A stretch of 64,000 nt of DNA from positions 1 through 64,000 of the forward strand of contig CAZKBK010000019.1 in the NCBI GenBank assembly GCA_964551035.1. The letters are read 5' to 3'. This DNA is from Chryseosolibacter sp964551035. Its GTDB lineage: Bacteria > Bacteroidota > Bacteroidia > Cytophagales > Cyclobacteriaceae. The stretch's first letter is position 1. Each line of letters opens with the position of its first letter. Of the stretch, positions 35,100 to 43,784 are shown in pieces. The translations under genes were made by a program, and so were the position numbers. The notes under the pieces were generated by a model. That model was not told where the DNA came from. It searched no databases and saw nothing but the letters and a program-made list of their open reading frames with translations.

Positions 35100-36182
35100 A
35101 TGGCGAAAACAATGATTATCGCAATGGCGCTGACCGCGTCAAGCATGGCCCTCTACGGGCAGCGCGGTGTGGAAACAGGCCTGAAGGACTACTATAAAGA
35201 TTACTTTCCGATCGGCGTCGCACTGGGACCGAACAACCTGAGGGGCGGGGAAAAGGACCTCATTCTGGGCCATTTCAACAGTATCACGGCGGAAAACGTG
35301 ATGAAGATGGGCCGCATCCACCCCAGAGAAGACGGATACGACTGGAAACCCGCCGACGCGCTCGTGGCGTTCGCGCGGAACAACGGCATGCAAATGCGCG
35401 GACACACCCTTTGCTGGCATAACCAGGTAGCACCCTGGTTCTTTCTGGACCACGAAGGCAACACCGTGTCCCGGGAAGTATTGCTCGGGCGGCTAAGGAA
35501 CCACATCACCGCTGTGGTCACGCGCTACAAAGACAACGTCTACGCCTGGGACGTCGTCAACGAAGCCATCGACGACGGTGACAATTTTTACCGGCAATCC
35601 GCGTGGTACAAGATCTGCGGCGACACCTTCATCGAAAAAGCCTTTGCCTGGGCGCATGAGGCCGATCCCGACGCCCTGTTGTTTTACAATGACTACAACA
35701 CCTACGATCCGGTAAAAAGGAAGAAGATCATCCAAATGATCACGGGGCTCCTTGACAAGGGCGTGCCGATCCACGGCATCGGACTACAATGTCATTTTTC
35801 AATTTTCGGTCCCACGGAGGCGCAGTTGCGTCAGTCGCTCGACGACTATGCCAGGTTGGGACTGCCCATCCATATTACAGAACTCGACGTGTCGGTCTAC
35901 CTTCCCGAGCCGGGACGCCGCGACAAAAAGCCCGGCGAGTCCGACGCCTTCACCGCCGAAATGGAGGAAATGCAGACCGACCAATACAGGATGTTTTTTA
36001 AAGTCTTCCGGGACTACCGGGCGCACATCAGGAGCGTCACTTTTTGGAACCTGTCCGACAAACGTTCATGGCTCGACAACTTCCCCGTACGGGGTAGAAA
36101 AAACTACCCGCTCCTTTTCGACCAGGATCTGAAGCCGAAGAAAGCGTATCGCGCAGTGGTGGACTTCAACTCCGGCATGTAG
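35100..36182 (+). CDS. GH10 endo-1,4-beta-xylanase (no sorting domain)
   Basis: 360 residues with a signal peptide (MAKTMIIAMALTASSMALYG). Complete GH10 barrel: FNSITAENVMKMGRIHPRED, RGHTLCWHNQVAPWF, acid/base Glu in YAWDVVNEAIDDG, nucleophile Glu in PIHITELDVSVYLP, and TFWNLSDKRSWLDNFPVRG. It ends right after the barrel, so unlike its neighbour it lacks a T9SS domain and is likely periplasmic, acting on imported oligomers. A good AAGGAA ribosome site lies 5 bases ahead of the ATG. Divergent from the secreted GH10 gene. Confidence 0.95.
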   Translation: MAKTMIIAMALTASSMALYGQRGVETGLKDYYKDYFPIGVALGPNNLRGGEKDLILGHFNSITAENVMKMGRIHPREDGYDWKPADALVAFARNNGMQMRGHTLCWHNQVAPWFFLDHEGNTVSREVLLGRLRNHITAVVTRYKDNVYAWDVVNEAIDDGDNFYRQSAWYKICGDTFIEKAFAWAHEADPDALLFYNDYNTYDPVKRKKIIQMITGLLDKGVPIHGIGLQCHFSIFGPTEAQLRQSLDDYARLGLPIHITELDVSVYLPEPGRRDKKPGESDAFTAEMEEMQTDQYRMFFKVFRDYRAHIRSVTFWNLSDKRSWLDNFPVRGRKNYPLLFDQDLKPKKAYRAVVDFNSGM

Positions 36183-36247
36183 GGAATCCGTTGCTACCGT
36201 AAGTGAGGAAGGCACTGTTGCCACAACCATGAAGGCGTTGATGCTGG

Positions 36248-38494
36248 CTACCTCCCTCCCACCGGGAACCAATACACCAACTTCACCACGAGTCCGCGGT
36301 TTTGCCCGTTGAATGCAGTCGTGTAGTTGTCGGTGTAGACAATGAACAGGTCGGACAACGGGCGATAGCGCCACTGGAAACGGCTGTTGATATTCACATT
36401 GTCGATCTGGGTGTTGTACTGGAAGAATGTCGTCCAGAACATCTTGTTCGAGAAGAGGATCTCGACACTGGAGCCGATAAGATGAAACTCCCGTTGTCCG
36501 AAGGCCTCCGGGAACGCGAGTTTGTTGTAGTGATAGTACACGCTAAGATTTCCCCATGGTTGCATCCTCAGTTTTGCCGCCGGCGACAAAGTCAAACGCT
36601 CGCCGTTGTAGAACTCGCCGTAAGCCCCTGCCAGCGCATACGTAAACTGTCCCGACGGATTGGACTCAAAGCTGAACTCGGCATTAACAAAATTGTAGTT
36701 CGTCGACGGCAGCGGCGCAAACTCATCGCCGATCAGCGAGAGGGGAAAAAACAAGTCCACGAACGAATTTCTGAACCCGAAGCTCAACCGCCGCTGGTCG
36801 CGGAAGTTGATCTCGTACATCAGCGAAACGTCGGATTCGTTGATGTCGTCGCTTCCGCGAAAATAAGAATCGGCCAGCAGGCGAATGGCACTGAAGGCAA
36901 CCTTGCCGGATCCTTCCGGAAAGATCCGGTATTGCACCTCCGTAAAATTCTCCAGAAAACCGATCCGGTCGACCTGCCCCGCGACCGGATCAAACTGGTA
37001 TAAGCGTGGCGTGAAACCCAGGTCGTTGACATAATTTTCCTGCAGATAAAGAAGGTTGAAGTCCACATACCACTTTTGGATGTTATACGTCGCGCCAAAG
37101 TGCATGTACTGATCTTTCCCCTCAATGTCTTTCCTGAACGCCTTGTGATACCGGCCGATAAGGTTCCACGCCTGATTGTCGGACAGCCATTTGAACTCCA
37201 GTCCCGCTGAACGGTTGTAGTCGAACTCGCGAAGGTCATGCCGATCCATCGTCTGGATGTTCGTGACGATTCCCTGGATGATGGAATTCTTCAGCACCGC
37301 CTGCTGAAAGGCGGCGACGGTGTAGTTGTTGTACAGGCTATCCTTCACCTCCTGTTCGAGGATGTTCAACAGCCCAACGCGTAGCTTCGGGTTCACGTTT
37401 CCCGTAAGCTTAAGTCCCACGGGCAGCGGCACCGCCCTTCCGTCCTTGAGGCCGATCCGCCTGGAGAAAAAAGGCCTTATGGGTGGCACACCCATGTTCG
37501 CGAACAGGTCCGAATTCTCCAGAAAAAAAGCGCGCCGTTCAGGGAAGAAGACGTCGAAGCGCGTGAGGTTGATCACCTGTTGATCGACATCCACCTGCGA
37601 GAAATCCGGGTTGACGGTAACGTCAAGGTTAAGCGACGTGCTCAAAGGGATCTTGGCGTCCACGCCTGCGTCAAACTTTGTTTCAACGGGTGAATCAGGA
37701 TCGGGTTTGGACGCTTCGGTGGTGATGAACGGCGCGAGGAAAATATTCTGTTTGAACCCCGGCGGCGGTGATGCCCACGCGAGCTTTCCCGCATAGAGCA
37801 GCGTGTTATAATCGAAGTTCACGGGCACAAAATTCCATGCCGTGGTCACGTTGTATTGCATGTCGTGGCGAACAAAGTTGATCAGCCAGTCGCGATTCGT
37901 TTCCTTGTACCGTAGCATCCTGAAAGGAATCGCCATCTCCGCAATCCAGTAAGAAGGCGTGACCGTCACTTCGGAAAACCATTGCGCATCCCAGTTGACA
38001 TCGAATCCGGAAAAAATACCTTGCGTGCTCAACATGGCGTCGACCTGCGCGCCTCCGGCATTGACATCGAACAACATCCCGCTGTTCCCTGCCCCCGACG
38101 GATCGATCACCAGGGTAAACGCATCGCTGAACTCCCACGGACTGTCGCGTTTCAGCGACTGGATGACGGTTCTGTGACCGGGGTCGTAGTGACAGATCAC
38201 ACCGACATAAAGGAACTCATTATTATAGAGGAGCCTTACCTCCGTATTGTTTTTCGCATACCCCTGGTCGTAGGGAAACTGGTTATGGAAACGCGTGGCC
38301 AGGCCTCCCGCCTTCCATTGTGCCTCGTTGAGAAGGCCATCGATCACCATTTCGTCATCAATGTGGACGGCTTCGATCTGCCGCAGTGTGTCCTGACCAT
38401 GGACCCAACCCGGTGGCATCATCGTAATCAAAATAAACAATGTCACCGTGGCCAGGTTTTTTTTAACAGGGGAACGATGGGGTTCGTGTTCCAT
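36248..38494 (-). CDS. DUF5916 protein (CBM9-like domain plus outer-membrane barrel)
   Basis: 748 residues with a signal peptide ending WVHGQ. Residues 40-230 form a carbohydrate-binding (CBM9-like) domain: IDDEMVIDGLLNEAQWKAGG, VRLLYNNEFLYVGVICHYD, EFSDAFTLVIDPSG, WIAEMAIPFRMLRY. The rest (about 250-748) is the DUF5916 barrel (FPERRAFFLENSDLFANMG, PIRPFFSRRIGLKDGRAVPL, ending VVKLVYWFPVGGR). Such proteins are widespread in Bacteroidota and are thought to bind polysaccharide at the outer membrane. Its position next to two xylanases fits a xylan-binding role, not proven. Confidence 0.88.
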   Translation of the reverse strand: MEHEPHRSPVKKNLATVTLFILITMMPPGWVHGQDTLRQIEAVHIDDEMVIDGLLNEAQWKAGGLATRFHNQFPYDQGYAKNNTEVRLLYNNEFLYVGVICHYDPGHRTVIQSLKRDSPWEFSDAFTLVIDPSGAGNSGMLFDVNAGGAQVDAMLSTQGIFSGFDVNWDAQWFSEVTVTPSYWIAEMAIPFRMLRYKETNRDWLINFVRHDMQYNVTTAWNFVPVNFDYNTLLYAGKLAWASPPPGFKQNIFLAPFITTEASKPDPDSPVETKFDAGVDAKIPLSTSLNLDVTVNPDFSQVDVDQQVINLTRFDVFFPERRAFFLENSDLFANMGVPPIRPFFSRRIGLKDGRAVPLPVGLKLTGNVNPKLRVGLLNILEQEVKDSLYNNYTVAAFQQAVLKNSIIQGIVTNIQTMDRHDLREFDYNRSAGLEFKWLSDNQAWNLIGRYHKAFRKDIEGKDQYMHFGATYNIQKWYVDFNLLYLQENYVNDLGFTPRLYQFDPVAGQVDRIGFLENFTEVQYRIFPEGSGKVAFSAIRLLADSYFRGSDDINESDVSLMYEINFRDQRRLSFGFRNSFVDLFFPLSLIGDEFAPLPSTNYNFVNAEFSFESNPSGQFTYALAGAYGEFYNGERLTLSPAAKLRMQPWGNLSVYYHYNKLAFPEAFGQREFHLIGSSVEILFSNKMFWTTFFQYNTQIDNVNINSRFQWRYRPLSDLFIVYTDNYTTAFNGQNRGLVVKLVYWFPVGGR

Positions 38495-38670
38495 GGCAGA
38501 AACTTATTGATTGCGGCGTAAAGGTATATCACAAGTCACGGTTTCTCCACCCGATTGTTGCTAAGTTTTAAGGAGAAATGAGGTATACGCATGCCGTTCT
38601 CCGTCGGTTGACAATTTGTGACAAATAATTGTTAACGAATTCCTAAAAGGTTTAAGCCGTCGTAGCGAAG

Positions 38671-38698
38671 TACGAGTTACGAATTGCGAATGACGAAT
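38671..38698. repeat. Heptamer tandem repeat, four units
   Basis: Four units TACGAGT, TACGAAT, TGCGAAT and GACGAAT in a row. It is the reverse-strand form of the tract at 11401-11441. Confidence 0.75.
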
Positions 38699-38846
38699 GG
38701 GGAGAGCGGGGTTGAATTGAAAAAGTGGCCTTTGGAGGATGTGGTAACGGTGATTAAGGTACGCTTCGCCCGCCGTAGACTTCCGTGATCGCCGCAGCCT
38801 TGGCGAAGGGGATGGCGAAGGCCGTAGGTGAGAGGGAGAGAGGTAG

Positions 38847-38916
38847 GAGGTAGGAGGTACGAGGTACGAAGGACGAAGTACGAGGTACGAGGTACGAAGG
38901 ACGAGGGACGAGGGAC
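38847..38916. repeat. Heptamer tandem repeat (GARGKAC)n, ten units
   Basis: Ten 7-base units: GAGGTAG, GAGGTAC (x2), GAAGGAC, GAAGTAC, GAGGTAC (x2), GAAGGAC and GAGGGAC (x2). Perfect 7-base period over 70 bases with substitutions at two positions only. Confidence 0.85.
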
Positions 38917-39009
38917 GCGTAGCCCGCCGTAGTGAAGGCTGGAGATGTTGCAAACGTTCCCTCAAATCACTATTTTCAGAACGCCGAACCGAAACGTTTG
39001 AAACCCGGA

Positions 39010-40191
39010 ATGTCCACCATAGCGCCTGAAGTCCCGCAACAACACGCGGCGACCCAACGGTTGATGTCCGTCGACATCCTCCGCGGGCTGGTGATGGTGA
39101 TCATGGCGCTCGATCACACGCGCGAATATTGGGGCATCACTCCCGTGCGGCCGGAAGACCTCTCACAGGCTTCCGCTGAACTTTTTCTCACACGCTGGGT
39201 CACGCACCTCTGCGCGCCGACATTCGTTTTCCTCTCCGGCCTGAGCGTTTACCTCTATCAACAAAAGGCGGGAAGCATCCGCGCGGCGAGCCGGTTTGTA
39301 TTCACCCGCGGGTTGTGGCTCTTGTTCGTCGAGGTCGCCCTTATCAGCTTTATCATGGTGCAGGGTTACAGCATGACCGTGCTGTCCGTCATCTGGGTGA
39401 TCGGTTGTTCCATGATCCTGTTGTCGGCATTGATATGGCTTCCACACCGCGCGTTGGTAACGATCGCCGTTGTCATGATCGCCGGCCACAACTTGTTGCC
39501 CAACGTCGCGGTTGAAACGGCGGGTGACGCGCTCCTGGCCATGTTCCACAATACGCCGTTCCTGGTGGCGCTGCCGCATCCCGTACTGGTGACCTACACG
39601 ATCGTCCCGTGGGTGGCGGTGATGGTGCTCGGATACACCGCAGGTCGTTTATACGCGTTAGATCCGGAACAACGCGACGCGAGGTTACTCAGTTGGGGCA
39701 TAGGTTTCCTAGCTGCCTTCGTCGTCATCCGCGCCATCAATGGCTACGGCGACCCCTTCCCCTGGGCTGTGAGTGAACGTGGATGGGTCTACACCGTGCT
39801 TTCGTTCGTGAACGTCGCCAAATATCCGCCGTCGTTGTTGTTCTTATCCCTGACACTGGGGATATGCCTCGTCCTTCTTGCCCGCTACAACGCTGGGTCC
39901 AACGGCCGTCTTGGGCGATGGCTGGCGGTTTACGGACGGGTGCCTTTCTTTTTCTTTGTTATTCATTTTGCGGTAATCAGCGTATCCTCTCTCGTTTGGA
40001 CGCGCATCCAATACGGCGCCGCGATCAACGTCGCCTTCAGCAACGCCGCGGATCTTCCCGAGGCCTATGCACCCAACCTGGTGAGGGTATACGCTGTGTG
40101 GGCTTTGGTGGTGGTCCTGATGTATTTCCCGTGCAAGTGGTTTGGCGCGTATCGGAAGCGGAACCAAGCCTGGTGGTTGAAGTACCTGTGA
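39010..40191 (+). CDS. Heparan-alpha-glucosaminide acetyltransferase-like membrane protein (DUF1624)
   Basis: ATG 39010 gives 393 residues; the frame opens upstream at 38932 but that start lies in repeats. About ten membrane helices. The DUF1624/HGSNAT signature is clear: RLMSVDILRGLVMVIMALDH, TREYWG, FLTRWVTHLCAPTFVFLSGL (His at the putative catalytic site), VNVAKYPPSLLFLSLTLG. The human homologue transfers acetyl groups across membranes; bacterial members are uncharacterised. It is followed by a terminator hairpin. Confidence 0.87.
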   Translation: MSTIAPEVPQQHAATQRLMSVDILRGLVMVIMALDHTREYWGITPVRPEDLSQASAELFLTRWVTHLCAPTFVFLSGLSVYLYQQKAGSIRAASRFVFTRGLWLLFVEVALISFIMVQGYSMTVLSVIWVIGCSMILLSALIWLPHRALVTIAVVMIAGHNLLPNVAVETAGDALLAMFHNTPFLVALPHPVLVTYTIVPWVAVMVLGYTAGRLYALDPEQRDARLLSWGIGFLAAFVVIRAINGYGDPFPWAVSERGWVYTVLSFVNVAKYPPSLLFLSLTLGICLVLLARYNAGSNGRLGRWLAVYGRVPFFFFVIHFAVISVSSLVWTRIQYGAAINVAFSNAADLPEAYAPNLVRVYAVWALVVVLMYFPCKWFGAYRKRNQAWWLKYL

Positions 40192-40293
40192 AAGATTTAC
40201 ACACCCTTTTTTAAGGGATAGCACGGACTTGCCGCATCGTTTCATTCAAAAATTCTTGCAACTCTCGTTTCAAGGACGTAGATTCATCCACTG

Positions 40294-40337
40294 AGCCCAT
40301 CTTTCACTCCGTTGTGAAGATGGGCTTATTCATTTTC
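40294..40337 (+). terminator. Rho-independent terminator
   Basis: AGCCCATCTTTCAC (40294-40307) pairs with GTGAAGATGGGCT (40314-40326) with one bulge and a 6-base loop; a T-rich stretch follows. It lies about 100 bases past the stop of the acyltransferase-like gene, on the same strand. Confidence 0.8.
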
Positions 40338-40398
40338 AACGACGCAATCCTCTTACGGAAACAGCGCGCAACCATTTCAACAATCAAAACCAACAGTC

Positions 40399-41838
40399 AT
40401 GCTTTACCCCTACGTCGACCTGCACTGTCATCCCGGAATGAAACCTTACGGGAAAAGCTTTTCAAAAACACCCGGAGAGAACAGCACGAACCGCAAACAC
40501 AAGCACAGTATCTGGTACTATGATTCCCCCAACTTTTTTGAAAAGGCAATCCAGTTGGTGTGCGGCGTGTGTAAGTTCACGCAGGCCGACTGCACCACAC
40601 TGGCCCACGGCAATGTCCGCGTGGTGTGCGCTTCGCTCTACCCCATCGAGCGGGGCTTCTTCCGCAACGACCTGGGTACAGGCGTATTTTCCGATCTCGC
40701 CAACTCGTTTGCCACCGGCTTGGGCGACGCGCGCGTGGATTATATCCAGAGCATCCGCAACTACTTCGAAGACGTACAGCGTGAGTACGGGTTCTACGTG
40801 CAGGGCCAGGGACATCGAGTGAGCACGGATAGCGGTTCTTTCAAATATGTCATCGCCACGGACTTCGACACCATCGAGCAGCATCTCAACGGCGACGAGA
40901 ACACCATCGTGATCGTCCTTACCATCGAGGGGATGCACGTGATCCACAATGATTACGACACCCCGAACGAAGCCACGGCCATCGCCAATGCCAGGGCCAT
41001 CAAGCAGTGGCAGCACCCGCCGTTCTTTGTGACCTTCGCCCACCATTTCAACAACCACCTCTGTGGCCATGCACGCAGCCTCTTCGACCTCGTCGGCAAG
41101 GTCACCAACCAGCGCACCAACCTCGACGCGCCGTTCACACCCCTTGGAAAAAAAGTCCTCAAGGAACTGCTGGATCCCGCCACTGGCCGGAGGATCCTGA
41201 TCGACATCAAGCACATGAGCGCCGCCGCCCGAAAGGAATACATTCAGATGGTCACCGACCCGGCGGGGGAATACCATGGGCAGGACATCCCCATCATCAT
41301 CAGTCACGGCGCGGCAAATGGCCTTCGATCAATGGATGAAAAAGTCGTGGACGTCGTCGAGACGGGCAAAACATTCATGGACGCAGACATCAACTTCTAT
41401 GACGAAGAGATCGTCGCGGTGGCAAAAACCAATGGGATCATCGGCCTGCAACTGGATGAACGGAGGATCGCCGAAAAAGAAGCCATCAAACGCCTGAAGA
41501 ACTCCATGTGGATCGCCAAAGTCCGGCACTACCGCGCAACGCTCCTCTGGAACCAGATCCGGCACATGGCTGAAGTACTCGACCGCAACAACCTCTTCGC
41601 GTGGGATTGCCTCGCGATCGGCAGCGACTACGACGGCATCATCGACCCGCTCAACGGCTACCTCACCCAGGAAACCATCGTCCACCTTGAAGAATACGTC
41701 GAGCGCCACGCTTACAACTACATGAAGGACCGCGGCCAGACCATACTGAAAACGTACAACCGCATTCCCGCCGACGAGATTGTCCAACGGATATTCCATT
41801 CCAACGCAATGGCGTTCATGAGAAAGTATTTTAGGTAG
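40399..41838 (+). CDS. M19-like membrane-dipeptidase-type metallohydrolase
   Basis: 479 residues, no signal peptide. It has the amidohydrolase barrel pattern of peptidase M19: metal-site start YVDLHCHPGMKP (HxH), VLTIEGMHVIHND (catalytic Glu), FVTFAHHFNNHLCGHA, ILIDIKHMSAAAR (His), IPIIISHGAANG (His) and AIGSDYDGII (Asp). M19 enzymes cleave dipeptides using one or two zinc ions. It is longer than typical 350-400-residue members, with insertions around residues 20-60 and 100-160, so substrate may differ. Isolated gene, upstream of an AraC regulator with a 400-base gap. Confidence 0.78.
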   Translation: MLYPYVDLHCHPGMKPYGKSFSKTPGENSTNRKHKHSIWYYDSPNFFEKAIQLVCGVCKFTQADCTTLAHGNVRVVCASLYPIERGFFRNDLGTGVFSDLANSFATGLGDARVDYIQSIRNYFEDVQREYGFYVQGQGHRVSTDSGSFKYVIATDFDTIEQHLNGDENTIVIVLTIEGMHVIHNDYDTPNEATAIANARAIKQWQHPPFFVTFAHHFNNHLCGHARSLFDLVGKVTNQRTNLDAPFTPLGKKVLKELLDPATGRRILIDIKHMSAAARKEYIQMVTDPAGEYHGQDIPIIISHGAANGLRSMDEKVVDVVETGKTFMDADINFYDEEIVAVAKTNGIIGLQLDERRIAEKEAIKRLKNSMWIAKVRHYRATLLWNQIRHMAEVLDRNNLFAWDCLAIGSDYDGIIDPLNGYLTQETIVHLEEYVERHAYNYMKDRGQTILKTYNRIPADEIVQRIFHSNAMAFMRKYFR

Positions 41839-42239
41839 GTTGTTTGCAGATTACCGAACGCTCGCCTGTTGGCCCACGGTGCGAGGCAGGCCGCTTGGTC
41901 ACGTATCTGCGAAATTGCAAGGGTCTTCCACCTTGCCCTTGCTTCGCTATGGCTGGTAGGGGGTCTTTGCACCCACGACTGGCGGTAATGCAGCGGACGT
42001 CTTCCTTCCATTCATCCGCAAATTTGAGCAACGGGTAACGCCTACCACCAACGGTTTCTCCGGCATATTTTCCCACAGCAATTGATTTAGTTCGCACTCG
42101 TCGTTAAATTCCTGTAAGCATATAACGAGAACCCGTCAATAACGCCGTATCGCGCCTGCGGCACATTGGTGGGTTATTTTTTTTTGGTCCGCGGTGCCCT
42201 GAGCGAGGACACGTTGCAATTCAAAACGGATAAAATGTT
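41839..42239. other. 401-base intergenic region, nothing recognised
   Basis: No ORF with plausible composition and no clear repeat. It may hold the promoter of the AraC gene at 42240 close to its right end. Confidence 0.5.
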
Positions 42240-43256
42240 ATGAAATCGGAATTCAAAACGACCCTGCTCGGGCATGCAAAGGTATCCTCGCAGGAATACG
42301 GAAGATTGAAATTCTTTGCTAGCAAAGGCGAAGCAGAAGTATCTGACAAAAGTTCCGTCACTTCTCATGAAGCCTACGGTCCGTTCGGCTCCATTGTCTC
42401 GCGGGAGGTAAGCTTCAACGACTACGGCGTCTGCCGTGTCGACTACCATATCGAACGCCAGACAACCATCCATGTCGCGTGTGGGAATCCGCTTATTATG
42501 TTGGCGTACGTTCACAGAAACAACATTCGATATAAGCTAGCGGATCAGCAGGTGAAGACGCTTCGGAAATACCAGTACACGCTCGTCTATCTGGATCAAC
42601 TCGACGCCGACCTTGTGTTTGAACCGGGGGAATACTCCATTATCCTGTTCCTGACCACAATGGAATTTCTGCAACGCTGGTCGGACTGCTCAACGCTACT
42701 GGCTAAGTTCCTGAGTCGTGTTGCGGAACAGCGTATCGTAAAAATGTCGGAGCAGTATCCGTGGGCAAGCACGCAAATGCTCGCCACCATACGCGAGACC
42801 ACGAAATCGTTAAAGTCGGCATCGCTGGGACGGATGTATCTGGAGGCGAAGATCCTGGACGTCCTGCGCATGGCCATCGAAGGGATCATACAACTTCGCG
42901 CGAGCCCCCGCGCCGTCAATATTCGCGATGATGATCGCAAGAAGATCGAAAGCGTGCGGGACTTTCTCACCAGAAACCCGGATAACCCCGGCACCCTCGT
43001 CGACCTTGCGCGTCGCTTCGGACTCAACGACTTCAAACTGAAGTCAGGATTCAAACAACTCTATGGCACCACCGTTTTTTCGTTTCTCATGGATCTGCGG
43101 TTTTCGAAGGCAAGGATTCTCCTTACCGAAAGCGACCTGCCCATCAAGGTGGTCGCCGGCATGGCTGGATACCGGAATCCGACAAACTTTTCCTCCGCAT
43201 TTAAAAAACGGTTCGGCTACCCGCCCGGGAAGGTCAAACGAAAGGGGAATGGGTAG
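42240..43256 (+). CDS. AraC-family transcriptional regulator
   Basis: 338 residues. The C-terminal AraC HTH pair (about 235-335) is plain: KIESVRDFLTRNPDNPGTLV, DLARRFGLNDFKLKSGFKQL, then FSFLMDLRFSKARILLTESD, LPIKVVAGMAGYRNPTNFSS, AFKKRFGYPPGKV. The N-terminal 220 residues show no cupin or known sensor, only a mixed alpha/beta pattern. Its stop is followed within a few bases by a MauE-like fragment and repeat R, so the right edge of the gene marks the border of the duplicated region. Confidence 0.9.
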   Translation: MKSEFKTTLLGHAKVSSQEYGRLKFFASKGEAEVSDKSSVTSHEAYGPFGSIVSREVSFNDYGVCRVDYHIERQTTIHVACGNPLIMLAYVHRNNIRYKLADQQVKTLRKYQYTLVYLDQLDADLVFEPGEYSIILFLTTMEFLQRWSDCSTLLAKFLSRVAEQRIVKMSEQYPWASTQMLATIRETTKSLKSASLGRMYLEAKILDVLRMAIEGIIQLRASPRAVNIRDDDRKKIESVRDFLTRNPDNPGTLVDLARRFGLNDFKLKSGFKQLYGTTVFSFLMDLRFSKARILLTESDLPIKVVAGMAGYRNPTNFSSAFKKRFGYPPGKVKRKGNG

Positions 43257-43300
43257 GCTTCTGCTCCACACCAGGGCAAAATGGAACAAAAAATTATTGC
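43257..43300 (+). pseudogene. C-terminal remnant of a MauE gene
   Basis: Directly after the AraC stop, the bases CTTCTGCTCCAC and the A-rich AAAAAATTAT that follow match the end of the intact MauE gene (52180-52214), which reads CTCCTGCTCCACG and AAAAAATTATAG. In one frame the fragment would read LLLHTRAKWNKKLL, against LLLHVKFDRKKKL at the intact C-terminus. It is followed by repeat R exactly as in the intact copy, so it looks like the tail of a deleted MauE unit. Confidence 0.55.
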
Positions 43301-43360
43301 TATCGTTCAGGAGCCCGAAATCTGGGAGAGCGTAGGCATTTCAATTCAAGACGTTTTTTC
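43289..43360. repeat. Repeat R, copy a
   Basis: A ~70-base element containing GTTCAG, CTGGGAGAG, GTAGGCATTTCAATTCAAG and ACGTTTT in fixed order, also at 43672-43760 (b) and 52204-52295 (c). This copy is the most diverged and is not followed by a DUF6520 gene. Confidence 0.75.
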
Positions 43361-43621
43361 GTGTATCGCGCTCAAACGTGGCCCTCAATGCCACTGTGTG
43401 CGGCACGCCAATTTCGCCCTTTGCTTTCGCATTATTTAGCATTCCGCGCAGCGTTCCCCATGAGGGTGCACGCGCCAATACTCTCTTTGCATCGCATGCT
43501 GAAATCCAAGCAGTGAATCCGGGATTCATCAGTGATATCAGCAATGATTTCCGGTGAACCTTCATGATACGACACTGTTTCTCCCCTTCTCATTCGTTTT
43601 ATGCGGCAGATTTACACCGTC

Positions 43622-43759
43622 ATGAGAACGGAACGGATAAACCCAAAAATGTTTACTTCCATCGCCGGAGCAAAAGATTATAGCGCTATAGTTCAGGGGA
43701 AAGCCGAAAACCTGGGAGAGAGTAGGCATTTCAAATCAAGACGTTTTGTCGTTTTTTGA
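43622..43759 (+). pseudogene. MauE gene fragment (internal deletion)
   Basis: An open frame of 45 codons starts MRTERINPKMFTSIAGA, identical in all but one residue to the first 17 residues of the intact MauE protein (51779, MRTERINPKIFTSIAGA), then changes abruptly to KDYSAIVQGK, which is translated repeat R. The junction near 43671 joins bases that correspond to about 51828 and 52206 in copy 2, removing about 380 bases including the CxC residues and the membrane helices. It cannot be functional as MauE. Confidence 0.85.
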
Positions 43760-43760
43760 G
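43672..43760. repeat. Repeat R, copy b
   Basis: Begins with the palindrome TATAGCGCTATA just after the MauE deletion junction, then GTTCAG, GCCGAAAACCTGGGAGAG, GTAGGCATTTC and AAGACGTTTTGTCG. Nearly identical to copy c, and directly ahead of the DUF6520 gene in both cases. Confidence 0.85.
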
Positions 43761-43784
43761 CGTAAAAAAAGCGATGCAATCATT

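Larger units (their letters stand above)
38495..39009. other. 515-base intergenic region with heptamer repeats
   Basis: No gene is supported. Two tracts of degenerate heptamers occupy part of it (38671-38698 and 38847-38916, listed separately). An open frame at 38561-38965 on the minus strand reads through the repeats as a low-complexity protein and is rejected. The right end should carry the promoter of the gene starting at 39010. Confidence 0.5.

Noticed and set aside
38847..38916. Possible CRISPR or minisatellite
   Set aside because: Unit of 7 bases with no spacers and no cas genes; treated as a heptamer repeat.
38561..38965. 134-codon frame over the heptamer tracts
   Set aside because: Low-complexity reading of the tandem repeats, no start context.
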